Below, one piece after another: positions 1-5,950 of a DNA stretch of 8,681 nucleotides. The position numbers and the translations under genes were made by a program. The notes below the pieces were generated by a model, which saw only the letters and a list, made by a program, of their open reading frames with translations, did not search any database and had not been told where the DNA came from. Each line of letters starts with the position of its first letter. Positions within the stretch are counted from its first letter, which is position 1. The stretch is taken from assembly GCA_013812065.1 (NCBI GenBank), contig JACCUC010000335.1:1-8681 (forward strand), written 5' to 3'. Source of the DNA: Thermoleophilaceae bacterium (GTDB lineage Bacteria > Actinomycetota > Thermoleophilia > Solirubrobacterales > Thermoleophilaceae).

Positions 1-723
1 AAGCCGCAGGAGAAGAGCTGGAAGGACAAGTACAGCTACTCGACCTCACCGCGGTGGGACCGCGAGGTGGTCGAGGCGGGGGCCTACGCACGGCTGTTCC
101 TGACCGCCAAGGCCCAGAAGCTTCCGCCCAACGACTACATCGAGGCGACGGGCCACAGCCTCCGCATGAAGATCCCGAAGGGACGGAGGCCCGAGGCCGT
201 GGTCGAGTGGCGCGTGCCCGAGGTCTGGAACGCGTTCGAGCGCAACCGCGGGCGCGCCTTCCACTACCTCTTCTCGCAGCTCGTGGGCCTGAACAACCTG
301 CTTGACGCCTACCGGCTCATGAGGCAGGGAGAGACGAAGGTCTCGCGCCTCAACTCGAAGGAGCTCGACCGCCACGTGCAAAAGGGTGAAGGCATCGGTG
401 CCGGGTTCTGGGGGGCGGGAAGGGGCTGGCTCACCCACCACGCGGTCATCGAGCAGGGCAAGCTCACGAACTACCAGATCTGCACCCCGTCGACGATCAA
501 CGCCTCGCCGCGCGATCCCTGGGACCAGCCCGGTCCGTTCGAGCAGGCGGTGATGAACACCCCGATCCTCGAGCAGATGCGAGATCCCAGCGAGTTCACG
601 TCCGTCGACATGCTGCGGGCGATCCGCAGCTTCGATCCCTGCATGCCGTGTACGACGCACGTCTCCACGGGCCACGGGAACGTGGTGCGGGAGGTCAACA
701 CCTGCGCCTGCGGGGCCGAGTAG
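1..723 (+). CDS. [NiFe]-hydrogenase large subunit, C-terminal part (5' end outside window)
   Basis: Catalytic subunit of an uptake-type [NiFe]-hydrogenase, which splits H2 at a Ni-Fe(CN)2CO centre. The frame is open from base 1, so only the last 240 codons are present. The family signature is the C-terminal DPCMPCTTH motif (634-660), whose two cysteines (640-642, 649-651) are the standard pair of nickel ligands. The final His of the motif is followed by 20 more residues, ending NTCACGAE. In this family such a tail is cut off after the His by a dedicated endopeptidase once nickel is in place, so this should be a precursor form. The upstream stretch (SYSTSPRWD then EAGAYARL) matches the usual region preceding the C-terminal helices. 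The DPCMPCTTH variant resembles actinobacterial high-affinity hydrogenases (group 1h and relatives), but the subgroup cannot be fixed because the N-terminal CxxC motif is not in view. Downstream gene starts 19 bases later. Function is certain; subgroup is an inference. Confidence 0.96.
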   Translation, partial: KPQEKSWKDKYSYSTSPRWDREVVEAGAYARLFLTAKAQKLPPNDYIEATGHSLRMKIPKGRRPEAVVEWRVPEVWNAFERNRGRAFHYLFSQLVGLNNLLDAYRLMRQGETKVSRLNSKELDRHVQKGEGIGAGFWGAGRGWLTHHAVIEQGKLTNYQICTPSTINASPRDPWDQPGPFEQAVMNTPILEQMRDPSEFTSVDMLRAIRSFDPCMPCTTHVSTGHGNVVREVNTCACGAE

Positions 724-742
724 GCGCCGCCGCCGTCCGGCG

Positions 743-1534
743 GTGACGGTCCTCGTCGGCGGGGTCGCCCAGCTCTACCAGGGCGACCTCGACTTCGGGA
801 GGGTCGCGGTCGAGCGACTGGCGGGGGAGGATCTCGGCCGCGAGGTCCTCGTCGAGGACCTCTCCTACGGAGCGGTCGCCGTGGTCCACCGGCTCGAGGA
901 CCTACATCCGCGCGCGCTGGTGCTGGTAGGGGCGGCCGAACGGGGACGCCCGTCCGGGAGCCTCGAGCGTCGGCGCCACCAGCCGCTGGAGCTCCGGCCC
1001 GATGAAGTACAGGTGGCGGTGGGCGACGCAGTGGTCGGGTACGTCTCCATCGACCTGGTGCTCGAGGTCGCCTGGGGTCTCGGAGCGCTGCCCGAGCGCA
1101 CGGTGGCGATCGAGCTCGAGCCCGCCAGCCGTGAACCCTCGGAGACGCTCTCGGCGCCGGCGCAGGCAGAGCTCGAGCGCGCGCTCGAGCTCGTGCGGGA
1201 TGAGGTTCGACGCGTGCCCATGCTCGAGCTCGCCGACGAGCTGCGGGAGCACGTAGCGGCTGAGGGGGCCGAGCAGTCGGGCGCGCTGCGCGCGCTTCGT
1301 GCTCTCCTCGACGAGCTCGAGACCGTCGATCGTGAGGGCCGTTGGGGGAGGACCTTCGCCCACCGCGAGCGGCTGCGTCGCCAGATTGCGGGGGGCCACA
1401 CAAGCGAGGGCATGAGCGCGCTCGACTGGGGCCTCTGGTGGGCTCTGATCGAGGAGCTCGACCGCCTTCAGCCGCCACAGGACCGGATCTCCGTAGAGGT
1501 GGTGCCCAACGGAGGCTCCTCGCCGCCTGCGTAG
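743..1534 (+). CDS. Degenerate M52 (HyaD/HupD-like) hydrogenase-maturation protease homologue with helical C-terminal extension
   Basis: 263 residues. Residues 1-127 align along their length with the M52 endopeptidase at 8057-8566: a VLVGGVAQ strand for the usual GxGN, GDLDFG (14-19) for GDDGFG, LVEDLSYGAVAVVHRL for the second metal region, and a closing GLGALPERTVAIELEP. The metal-binding residues are not kept. The second acidic residue of GDDG is Leu16, and the region where the catalytic metal-binding His normally lies (about 97-103) contains Gly-Tyr-Val and no His. An acidic residue remains near 38-39 (Glu-Asp). Residues 130-245 are a charged, mostly helical extension not found in normal M52 proteins of about 150-170 residues. 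The GTG at 743 is the only sensible start and has no clear ribosome site, suggesting translation coupled to the large subunit 19 bases upstream. I infer a non-catalytic partner or chaperone of the large subunit. Family assignment is fairly secure; loss of activity is inferred. Confidence 0.8.
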   Translation: MTVLVGGVAQLYQGDLDFGRVAVERLAGEDLGREVLVEDLSYGAVAVVHRLEDLHPRALVLVGAAERGRPSGSLERRRHQPLELRPDEVQVAVGDAVVGYVSIDLVLEVAWGLGALPERTVAIELEPASREPSETLSAPAQAELERALELVRDEVRRVPMLELADELREHVAAEGAEQSGALRALRALLDELETVDREGRWGRTFAHRERLRRQIAGGHTSEGMSALDWGLWWALIEELDRLQPPQDRISVEVVPNGGSSPPA

Positions 1535-1564
1535 CGCCCGGGAATAGATTCTTGACGTGCCGGG

Positions 1565-1570
1565 TATTGT
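1565..1570 (+). promoter_or_regulatory. Possible -10 element for leaderless start at 1577
   Basis: TATTGT sits at -12 to -7 relative to the ATG at 1577, exactly where a -10 hexamer would lie if transcription began at the A of the start codon. No Shine-Dalgarno-like sequence precedes this ATG, which fits a leaderless message, common in actinobacteria. A TTGACG at 1552-1557 is too close (7 bases) to serve as its -35, and the proper -35 position is not recognisable. A weak call. Confidence 0.2.
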
Positions 1571-1576
1571 CGGTGC

Positions 1577-2113
1577 ATGGCAGACCTCATTCGCGAAGCG
1601 CAGGACCTGCGCCGGGAGCTCGAGGGCGTCGACGGGTACCTGAGGACGGACACGGCCGAACGGGTCGGCGAGCTCCTCCAGCGGGCGCAGCAGGCACGCC
1701 CGGAGGACCGCGTGCTGCAGGCCGTCGGGCCGGCGGACAAGATGCCCTCCGCGGAGCCTCACTCCCCGAACATGGATCCATCGTTCGCCGACATGCGTGG
1801 CCTCAGCGCGCGGGCGGAGCTCGACCAGGTGGAGGCCGCCTGCGAGGACGCCTCCGTTCACGATCGCGTTTGCAGGTTGCGGCGCAGCCTCGGAGGGGAG
1901 AGCGGAGCGCTGCCCAAGAGGATCAGGTCGATGTTCGACGCCCTGATGAAGTGGGCACGGGAGGAGCTCCCCGACCGCGAGCGTCTCGAGGTGATCACCG
2001 AGCCCGATCCGGACCCGGAGCGGACCGAGCTCTCGGAGCTCTCATACGGCGAGGCGAAGGCGACCTTGGGGCTGGTCGAGTGTGAGCTCGAGCACGACGC
2101 AGACCGGGGGTAG
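1577..2113 (+). CDS. Conserved-looking hypothetical helical protein, 178 aa
   Basis: I do not recognise this protein. It is 178 residues, soluble, acidic and predicted mostly helical: an N-terminal amphipathic helix (about 1-42, with LRRELEG and ERVGELLQRAQQA), a short Pro/Ser-rich loop (about 50-70, including HSPNMDP), then helices to about 135 and an acidic, Asp/Pro/Glu-rich segment (141-150) before the last helix. It contains two cysteines (89, 99) but no metal-binding CxxC, no signal peptide and no membrane span. Codon use is the same G/C-ending pattern as its neighbours, which supports it as coding rather than the long antisense frames over it. It lies 42 bases after the M52-like gene and is the last gene of the plus-strand group, so it may belong to the hydrogenase transcript or have its own leaderless promoter (TATTGT at 1565). 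ATG 1577 is chosen as the first good start. It may be a lineage-specific hydrogenase accessory protein; that rests on position only. Confidence 0.72.
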   Translation: MADLIREAQDLRRELEGVDGYLRTDTAERVGELLQRAQQARPEDRVLQAVGPADKMPSAEPHSPNMDPSFADMRGLSARAELDQVEAACEDASVHDRVCRLRRSLGGESGALPKRIRSMFDALMKWAREELPDRERLEVITEPDPDPERTELSELSYGEAKATLGLVECELEHDADRG

Positions 2114-2119
2114 CACGCG

Positions 2120-2149
2120 CAGCGCCTGAAGGCGCTGACGGCCCGTCAG
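2120..2149. terminator. Two overlapping perfect hairpins between convergent genes
   Basis: Only 44 bases separate the stop of the plus-strand gene (2113) from the stop of the minus-strand gene (2158). They contain CAGCGCC-TGAA-GGCGCTG (2120-2137, 7-bp perfect stem, 4-base loop) and CTGACG-GCC-CGTCAG (2135-2149, 6-bp perfect stem, 3-base loop). The two share bases 2135-2137, so both cannot form fully at once. No T-run follows on either strand, so this is not a classical intrinsic terminator. Its position points to bidirectional transcript-end formation or 3'-end protection. Confidence 0.55.
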
Positions 2150-2153
2150 CTGC

Positions 2154-2165
2154 CGGACTAGTCCG
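2154..2165. repeat. 12-bp perfect palindrome spanning a stop codon
   Basis: CGGACTAGTCCG reads identically on both strands. Its centre, CTAG, includes the TAG stop of the minus-strand biotin-ligase-like gene (2158-2160). It follows the two hairpins directly and may be part of the same convergent end structure. As a protein-binding site it would be a guess. Confidence 0.45.
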
Positions 2166-2916
2166 TCGGCGCCCAGGGGGGCGTCGACTCCTCGTCGGCG
2201 ATCGGCTCCTCGAGCAGCCCGAGGGCCTGGGGCCGGACGATCACCCGCTTTTCCTCCGGGGTCTCGATCACGAGCGCCCCGTCCTTCAGAGAGCTCACAG
2301 CCCGTCCGGTCACCTCCACACCGGACGGGCCGAGCGGGATGAGCCGGGCTCGGACCATCCTTCCGACCGTCTCGCACCTCGGGACGTAGTCGTGGAGGAC
2401 GGCACCCGAGGGGCTCCGGTACCGGGTCTCGATCGCCTCCACGAGCTCGGCCAGGAGCTCGGCTCGTGCCGAGGGATGGTCGGGGACAAGGAAGGTGACC
2501 ACGGCCCAGTTGTCAACCTCTGGGCCGAGCTCTGCGTGGACGCCCACCGCCGCGATGCGGTCGCCCTCCCGGCGCACCTCGTCGGGCCACTCGATCGTCG
2601 ACTGCTCTCCAAGCACGTCGGCCAGCGCGGAGGTGGCCACCGTGTAGAGCCAGCCTTCTCGCTCGGGTGCGAGGCGGGGACGAAGGATGAGCGAGAAGCT
2701 GAGGTCCCGACCGGGCCTGACTTCCCACGGCAGGCCCCCCCGGCCGCGCGCCGCGACCTGATAGTCGGCCACGACGAGCGCCCCCTCCGGCCCACCCGCG
2801 CGCACCCAGGCGAGCGCATCGGCCTCCGTGGAGAGGAGCGCGGGGTAGGTTCGGATCGGCCGTTCGGGCAAGGCCTCCATCAGCGCCAGGGCCGAGAGGT
2901 CCGGGGCTAGGTCCAA
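2158..2916 (-). CDS. Biotin/lipoate protein ligase-fold protein with altered active-site motifs
   Basis: 252 residues from a TTG start. The order of motifs follows BirA-type biotin ligases: ERPIRTYPALLSTEADAL (18-35) for the N-terminal strand and STxxxA helix; GALVVADYQVAARGRGG (45-61) for the nucleotide/biotin loop, usually TAGRGRRGR; LSFSLILRP (72-80); IEWPDEV (108-114) for the usual KWPNDL; then a C-terminal SH3-like part ending with GALVIETPEEKRVIV. The key Lys of KWPND is Glu109, Asn-Asp is Asp-Glu, and the ligand loop is reduced to RGRGG. No DNA-binding domain precedes it, so it is not a BirA-type repressor. TTG at 2916 is preferred to the ATG at 2880 because AGGAGG lies 4 bases upstream and the sequence between matches the family's start. 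It overlaps the end of the TPR gene by 10 bases, so translation is probably coupled. The fold is well supported; I infer that normal biotinylation is unlikely. An acyl or biotin ligase with changed specificity remains possible. Confidence 0.78.
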   Translation of the reverse strand: MDLAPDLSALALMEALPERPIRTYPALLSTEADALAWVRAGGPEGALVVADYQVAARGRGGLPWEVRPGRDLSFSLILRPRLAPEREGWLYTVATSALADVLGEQSTIEWPDEVRREGDRIAAVGVHAELGPEVDNWAVVTFLVPDHPSARAELLAELVEAIETRYRSPSGAVLHDYVPRCETVGRMVRARLIPLGPSGVEVTGRAVSSLKDGALVIETPEEKRVIVRPQALGLLEEPIADEESTPPWAPTD

Positions 2917-4133
2917 CTCTCCTCCTGACCCAGCTCGCGGCCGATGCCGTTGAAGATGTCCCTCAGCCGCAAGAGTTGGGGAACGTGGAGGCGCGCCATC
3001 GCCATCGAGAAGTCCGAGCGGACCTGCGCACGCTCCTCCTCGTTGCGCTCGGCGAGTGCCTCGAGCAGGCTTCTGACCAGGCCCTCGAGGTGCTGCGGTG
3101 GCAGCTCGAGGAGCGCGTCGATCCACGCGTCCGCGAGGTCGGCGGCCGCGTCGCGAGCGAGCTGGCCCTCGATCCACACGTCGGCCTCCGTTCGGCGCTC
3201 GCGGGGGTCGACCTCGACCCAGCGGGCCAGCTCCTCGCGCATCGTCGGTGTCCAGCGCTCGAGCGGATCGGCGTCGAGGACCAGGAGGACATCCCCCGGC
3301 TCATCCCCGAGCCGCTCCAGCAGAGCGGCGGCCTGGGCACGGACCGGCTCGGCCGCCACTGCAATGGCGAGCGCTTGGCGGGCGGCCAGGCGGGCGCGAG
3401 GCACATCCTCGAGCTGCTCGAGGGCCAGCGCGAGGTTGCTTTTGACGAGCGCATAGCCCTCACGCCGAATGCTCCTGGGGTAGGCCGTGAGCGCGGTACG
3501 AAACGCCTCGCTCGCCTCATTCGGCCGGCCGGCCGCCAGGTACACGAGGCCGAGGATGTTCGCCGCGGCGCCCCGTCCGGCCTCATCGTGCGCGTGCTCC
3601 GCCAGCCAAACACCACGCTCGAGCGGATCGACGGCTCGCTCGATGTCGCCGGCCAGGAAGCGGGTCGTTCCGAGCTCCCGGACCGCGGCGCCCGCCTGGG
3701 CGCGCAGGTGCACGCCCTCCAGTAGCTTCCCCGCCCGCTCGAACGCCCGATCGGCTGCTGAGGGGTCGCCCAGCTCCCGTCGCACGAGTCCCAGGTTGAA
3801 CCGAGCGGCCCCCTGATCGGCTGCCAGCCCGGCGGCCTCGAACGACTCCGCGGCGGCCTCGAATGCCGCGGCCGCCTCGTCGATCCGCCCCGACAGCCGC
3901 AGCATGGCCCCAAGAGCGTTCCTCGCCTTCGCGCGCTCGACCTGGAGCCCCTCGGGCTCGAAGCCGCGAAGAGCGGACGTGAGCGCGGCCTCGGCCTGCT
4001 CCAGACGCCCCTCGTTGGTCAGGGCCACCCCGAGATGGAACTGGGCCGTCGCGTGCTGGACCGGGTACGTCTCCGCCGGGTAGCGGACCAGGCGCTGCTC
4101 GAGGTCGGCGATCGCGCCGTCGGCGTCGGCCAC
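2907..4133 (-). CDS. TPR-repeat protein with six 40-residue repeats and a unique C-terminal domain
   Basis: 408 residues, soluble, no signal peptide. Residues 27-260 contain six tetratricopeptide-like units with an exact 40-residue period: the conserved LG of helix A falls at 34-35, 74-75, 114-115, 154-155 and 194-195, and the sixth unit has LA at 234-235. Each has the usual GR/GD turn and Ala-rich helix B. TPR arrays bind other proteins, so this is probably a scaffold or assembly factor. Residues 280-408 form a non-repeat region, including PLERWTPTMREELARWVEVDP and a helical, acidic tail, which I do not recognise. The GTG start at 4133 follows the stop of the NifU-like gene without any gap (TAG then GTG), and the stop overlaps the next gene by 10 bases, so the three are almost certainly co-translated. 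I recall TPR and NifU-like genes near actinobacterial high-affinity hydrogenases but cannot check it here. Confidence 0.88.
   Translation of the reverse strand: MADADGAIADLEQRLVRYPAETYPVQHATAQFHLGVALTNEGRLEQAEAALTSALRGFEPEGLQVERAKARNALGAMLRLSGRIDEAAAAFEAAAESFEAAGLAADQGAARFNLGLVRRELGDPSAADRAFERAGKLLEGVHLRAQAGAAVRELGTTRFLAGDIERAVDPLERGVWLAEHAHDEAGRGAAANILGLVYLAAGRPNEASEAFRTALTAYPRSIRREGYALVKSNLALALEQLEDVPRARLAARQALAIAVAAEPVRAQAAALLERLGDEPGDVLLVLDADPLERWTPTMREELARWVEVDPRERRTEADVWIEGQLARDAAADLADAWIDALLELPPQHLEGLVRSLLEALAERNEEERAQVRSDFSMAMARLHVPQLLRLRDIFNGIGRELGQEESWT
2921..2926 (-). promoter_or_regulatory. Shine-Dalgarno AGGAGG deciding a TTG start
   Basis: On the minus strand AGGAGG is followed by AGAG and then TTG (2916-2914). 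It lies inside the last codons of the TPR gene and selects the TTG as start of the ligase-like gene over the ATG at 2880, which has no such site. Confidence 0.65.
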
Positions 4134-4658
4134 CTACCCGCGGTACTGCGGAAGCTCTAGGATTACGGGGCCCGGCGGGGGGTGGGGCTCGGCGTTGTCC
4201 TCTTCGACCTCGGTGGCGACGAAGCCGGGCAGGTGCTCTCGAAGCGCCTCGTCGATCCCATCCTGGAGGGTCACCGCCGACGCGGTGCAGCCCGAGCACG
4301 CCCCCGAGAGCCTAAGGCGCACGACGCCGCCTCGCACGTCGAGCACCTCGACCTTTCCGCCGTGAGAGTGGATGTAGGGCCTGACCGACTCGAGCGCGGC
4401 GTCCGCCTCCGCCTGCTCGTCCACACCGACCCGGTAGGCATCGAACATCCAGGCGGTAGCGGGGTCGGCGGCGCGCAGTCGCTCGAGGGTCTCCCGATCA
4501 AGGGCTTCGCCGAGGGCGGAAAGGGCCGTGCGGTGAATGAGGTCGAATCCGTCCATGAGCTCGAAGACCTGTGCTCGGACCGGCTCGTCGAGCTCCTGCA
4601 TCTCGACCAGAAGCTGTTCGAGCCTGGTCACCAGGTCCTCCAGGCTCACTCCGCTCAC
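4134..4658 (-). CDS. Stand-alone NifU C-terminal (Nfu-type) domain protein
   Basis: 174 residues. The last two thirds hold an Nfu/NifU C-terminal domain (about 86-152): ALESVRPYIHSHGGKVEVLD, then LSGACSGCTASAVTLQDGID with the CxxC pair at Cys121 and Cys124 that, in a dimer, binds a transferable [4Fe-4S] cluster. The N-terminal 80 residues are helical and lack the IscU-like domain of full NifU; the last 20 are a Pro-rich tail. In other systems such proteins deliver Fe-S clusters to targets; here the small subunit of the hydrogenase, with its Fe-S clusters, is an attractive client, but this is inferred from neighbourhood. Two in-frame GTG starts are possible, 4658 and 4649; I chose 4658, although neither has a convincing ribosome site. 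The frame continues upstream through the DUF4383 gene, but that part is a shadow. The stop directly abuts the GTG of the TPR gene. Confidence 0.88.
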   Translation of the reverse strand: MSGVSLEDLVTRLEQLLVEMQELDEPVRAQVFELMDGFDLIHRTALSALGEALDRETLERLRAADPATAWMFDAYRVGVDEQAEADAALESVRPYIHSHGGKVEVLDVRGGVVRLRLSGACSGCTASAVTLQDGIDEALREHLPGFVATEVEEDNAEPHPPPGPVILELPQYRG

Positions 4659-4680
4659 AACAATGGGGGCTGAACCGACT

Positions 4681-5112
4681 TCAGGGCCCCACGGCCTCGA
4701 TGCGTCGCTCCGACACGTCGCCGCCCAGCAGTCCGAGCAGAACGGCTGCGCTCCCCGACACCAGGTGGAGGAAGTTGTCCGACGCGAAGGTGCCGTCGAT
4801 CGACAGCAGCTCCCCGAGGTTCCCGGTGAAACCGAGCGCGGCGGCGAGCACGTAGACCAGGCCGCCGCCGATGAGGATCCCCTGGGTGATGGCCGGGTAG
4901 CGCGCGAGTGACGCACCGATAAGGATGGCCCCGACACCGAAATGGACGATGTTGTGGAAACCATTCAGGTCGAAGGAGAGCATGTCCTCCCTGGTGTCGA
5001 CCACCCACCCGGTGAAGCCCGTGACGGCGAAGCCGATGATGCCCACGGCCAGATAGACGATACCCACGACCACGGCGCCGAGCTGGGCGGGATGCCGCAG
5101 GGGGGAGGTCAC
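4681..5112 (-). CDS. DUF4383-type membrane protein, four transmembrane helices
   Basis: 143 residues with four hydrophobic segments at about 11-31, 52-70, 76-96 and 112-131. The loop after the first helix (FTGWVVDTREDMLSFDLN) and the following FHNIVHFGVGAILIG correspond to the pattern of DUF4383 proteins, a widespread family of small actinobacterial integral membrane proteins of unknown function in which the NxxHNxxH stretch is the hallmark; a second His sits in helix 4 (FLHLVSG). The His residues could bind a metal or haem, which is only a thought. GTG 5112 is the start used; the GGAG before it overlaps the start region, so the ribosome site is poor. It is 25 bases downstream of a small membrane protein gene and 22 bases before the NifU-like gene, so it bridges the membrane-protein block and the assembly-factor block of one transcript. 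Confidence 0.85.
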   Translation of the reverse strand: MTSPLRHPAQLGAVVVGIVYLAVGIIGFAVTGFTGWVVDTREDMLSFDLNGFHNIVHFGVGAILIGASLARYPAITQGILIGGGLVYVLAAALGFTGNLGELLSIDGTFASDNFLHLVSGSAAVLLGLLGGDVSERRIEAVGP

Positions 5113-5137
5113 CTCCGCCGCCCGTCCGAGCTGCCGC

Positions 5138-5404
5138 TCACCGCCTGACCGCCCGACTCGCGGCCTTCTCGGCCAGCGGCGAAAGCGCCTCGTGGAGCTC
5201 CTCGAGCGTGGAGTTGACCTCCGCGGCCGCCGTACCGAGCTCCCTGACCTGTTCCTCGGCGGCGCGTACTCGGGCGGTTGCCTGCCCGGTGGTGTCGCTG
5301 ATCGACCCGAGCTGGCGGGCGAAGATGACCAGGTAGACGGCGACCCCGATGACCAGCGCGAGGATCTCGACGATGGTCAGGGCGACGTGCAGCGTCTGGC
5401 TCAT
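5138..5404 (-). CDS. Small single-span membrane protein with helical tail (88 aa)
   Basis: One transmembrane helix (about 9-29, LTIVEILALVIGVAVYLVIF) is followed by a charged helical region of about 55 residues with heptad-like spacing (VRAAEEQVRELGTAAAEV, then STLEELHEAL) and a basic end (ASRAVRR). The design resembles DUF948-type small membrane proteins, but I cannot assign a family with certainty. The ATG overlaps the stop of the preceding gene as ATGA, so translation is coupled and no separate ribosome site is needed. It is the last of three chained genes (5945, 5667, 5404). A membrane-anchored coiled coil for oligomerisation or for tethering a soluble partner is the most plausible role; the partner is unknown. 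Confidence 0.78.
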   Translation of the reverse strand: MSQTLHVALTIVEILALVIGVAVYLVIFARQLGSISDTTGQATARVRAAEEQVRELGTAAAEVNSTLEELHEALSPLAEKAASRAVRR

Positions 5405-5667
5405 GTGGAGAGCAGATCGTCGTGGACACGGATTTCCTCCCGAAGCTCCCGCAGGGTCGAGGCGGTGGCCCGCAGGTCGCTGGTGGCGCTGCCCCGCTCC
5501 ACTCGCTCCGCCATCTCATCGATCGCCGCCAAGCCGAAGCCGATGTCGTGCAGCAGGCGGGAGAGAAACAAAAAGAGCGCGACGACCACCGCGACCACCA
5601 CCGCCCCGAGCGCGAGCGCGATCCACCACAGTGTTGCCTGGGCGGGGTTGAGCGCAAAGACGATCAC
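5401..5667 (-). CDS. Small single-span membrane protein with helical tail (88 aa)
   Basis: The N-terminus MIVFALNPAQATLWW leads into one long transmembrane helix (about 13-36) rich in Val and Ala, followed by a polar helical region (DIGFGLAAIDEMAERVERG, then LRATASTLRELREEIRVHDD). The overall plan and length are the same as those of its two neighbours, although the residues are poorly conserved. It starts with GTG at 5667, which overlaps the previous stop as GTGA, and has GAGGAAG close upstream. Its own stop overlaps the next start as ATGA. The family is not recognised; helical membrane tether is the structural description. Confidence 0.76.
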   Translation of the reverse strand: MIVFALNPAQATLWWIALALGAVVVAVVVALFLFLSRLLHDIGFGLAAIDEMAERVERGSATSDLRATASTLRELREEIRVHDDLLST

Positions 5668-5945
5668 GCTCTTCCTCGGAGGACATCCCGGGCGGCGCGC
5701 ATCGCCGTGAGAACGTCCTCGGCCGCCGCCCTGGTGTCCCTCAAACGCGACAGCGGAGCCGTGCCGGCGCGAGCGGAGTCGAAGGCCTCGAGTGCGTCTT
5801 GGGTCCGATCATTGATGCGCGAGGCCCAGGTGAGGATGAAGGCGACCACCAGGACAAGCACCACCACCACGGCGAAGCCGATGACGAGACCCTTCCACCA
5901 CCCCGCGTGCGGGGTTCCGGCTGTGTGTACGGCTAGCGGCAGCAA
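5664..5945 (-). CDS. Small single-span membrane protein with helical tail (93 aa)
   Basis: A short polar N-terminus (AVHTAGTPHAGWW) precedes one transmembrane helix (about 19-40, LVIGFAVVVVLVLVVAF), then an amphipathic helical tail (SRINDRTQDALEAFDSAR and RDTRAAAEDVLTAMRAARDVL). It begins with TTG at 5945, chosen because AGGAGGAG lies 5 bases upstream on the minus strand (5951-5958) and no ATG or GTG is available before the membrane helix. It is first in the three-gene chain and lies after a 142-base gap from the PsbP-like gene, so it may start a separate transcript. Function unknown. Confidence 0.76.
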   Translation of the reverse strand: MLPLAVHTAGTPHAGWWKGLVIGFAVVVVLVLVVAFILTWASRINDRTQDALEAFDSARAGTAPLSRLRDTRAAAEDVLTAMRAARDVLRGRA

Positions 5946-5950
5946 ACGCG

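Noticed and set aside
46..675. Long open frame (209 codons) antisense to the hydrogenase large subunit
   Set aside because: It lies fully opposite a certain gene, has an Arg/His/Gly/Leu-biased composition without domains, and arises from G/C-ending codons read on the other strand.
471..1478. Antisense open frame of 335 codons
   Set aside because: Very Arg/Pro/Ala-rich low-complexity translation typical of a shadow frame in GC-rich DNA; overlaps two real genes.
902..1861. Antisense open frame of 319 codons across the M52-like and hypothetical genes
   Set aside because: It crosses two genes and their gap, shows no recognisable motif, and the plus-strand reading gives an alignable M52-like fold instead.
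2917..3177. Upstream extension of the ligase-like frame into the TPR gene
   Set aside because: The added residues are Arg/Gly/Pro-rich and coincide with the real TPR reading; the family match starts after 2916, where a strong ribosome site precedes a TTG.
3256..3630. 15-base direct repeat CGCTCGAGCGGATCG at 3256-3270 and 3616-3630
   Set aside because: Both copies encode the residues DPLER within the TPR gene in preferred codons; the spacing (360 bases) is a multiple of 3 and needs no mobile or regulatory explanation.
4659..4964. Upstream extension of the NifU-like frame
   Set aside because: It overlaps the DUF4383 coding region in another frame and reads as Ser/Arg/Thr-rich shadow sequence.
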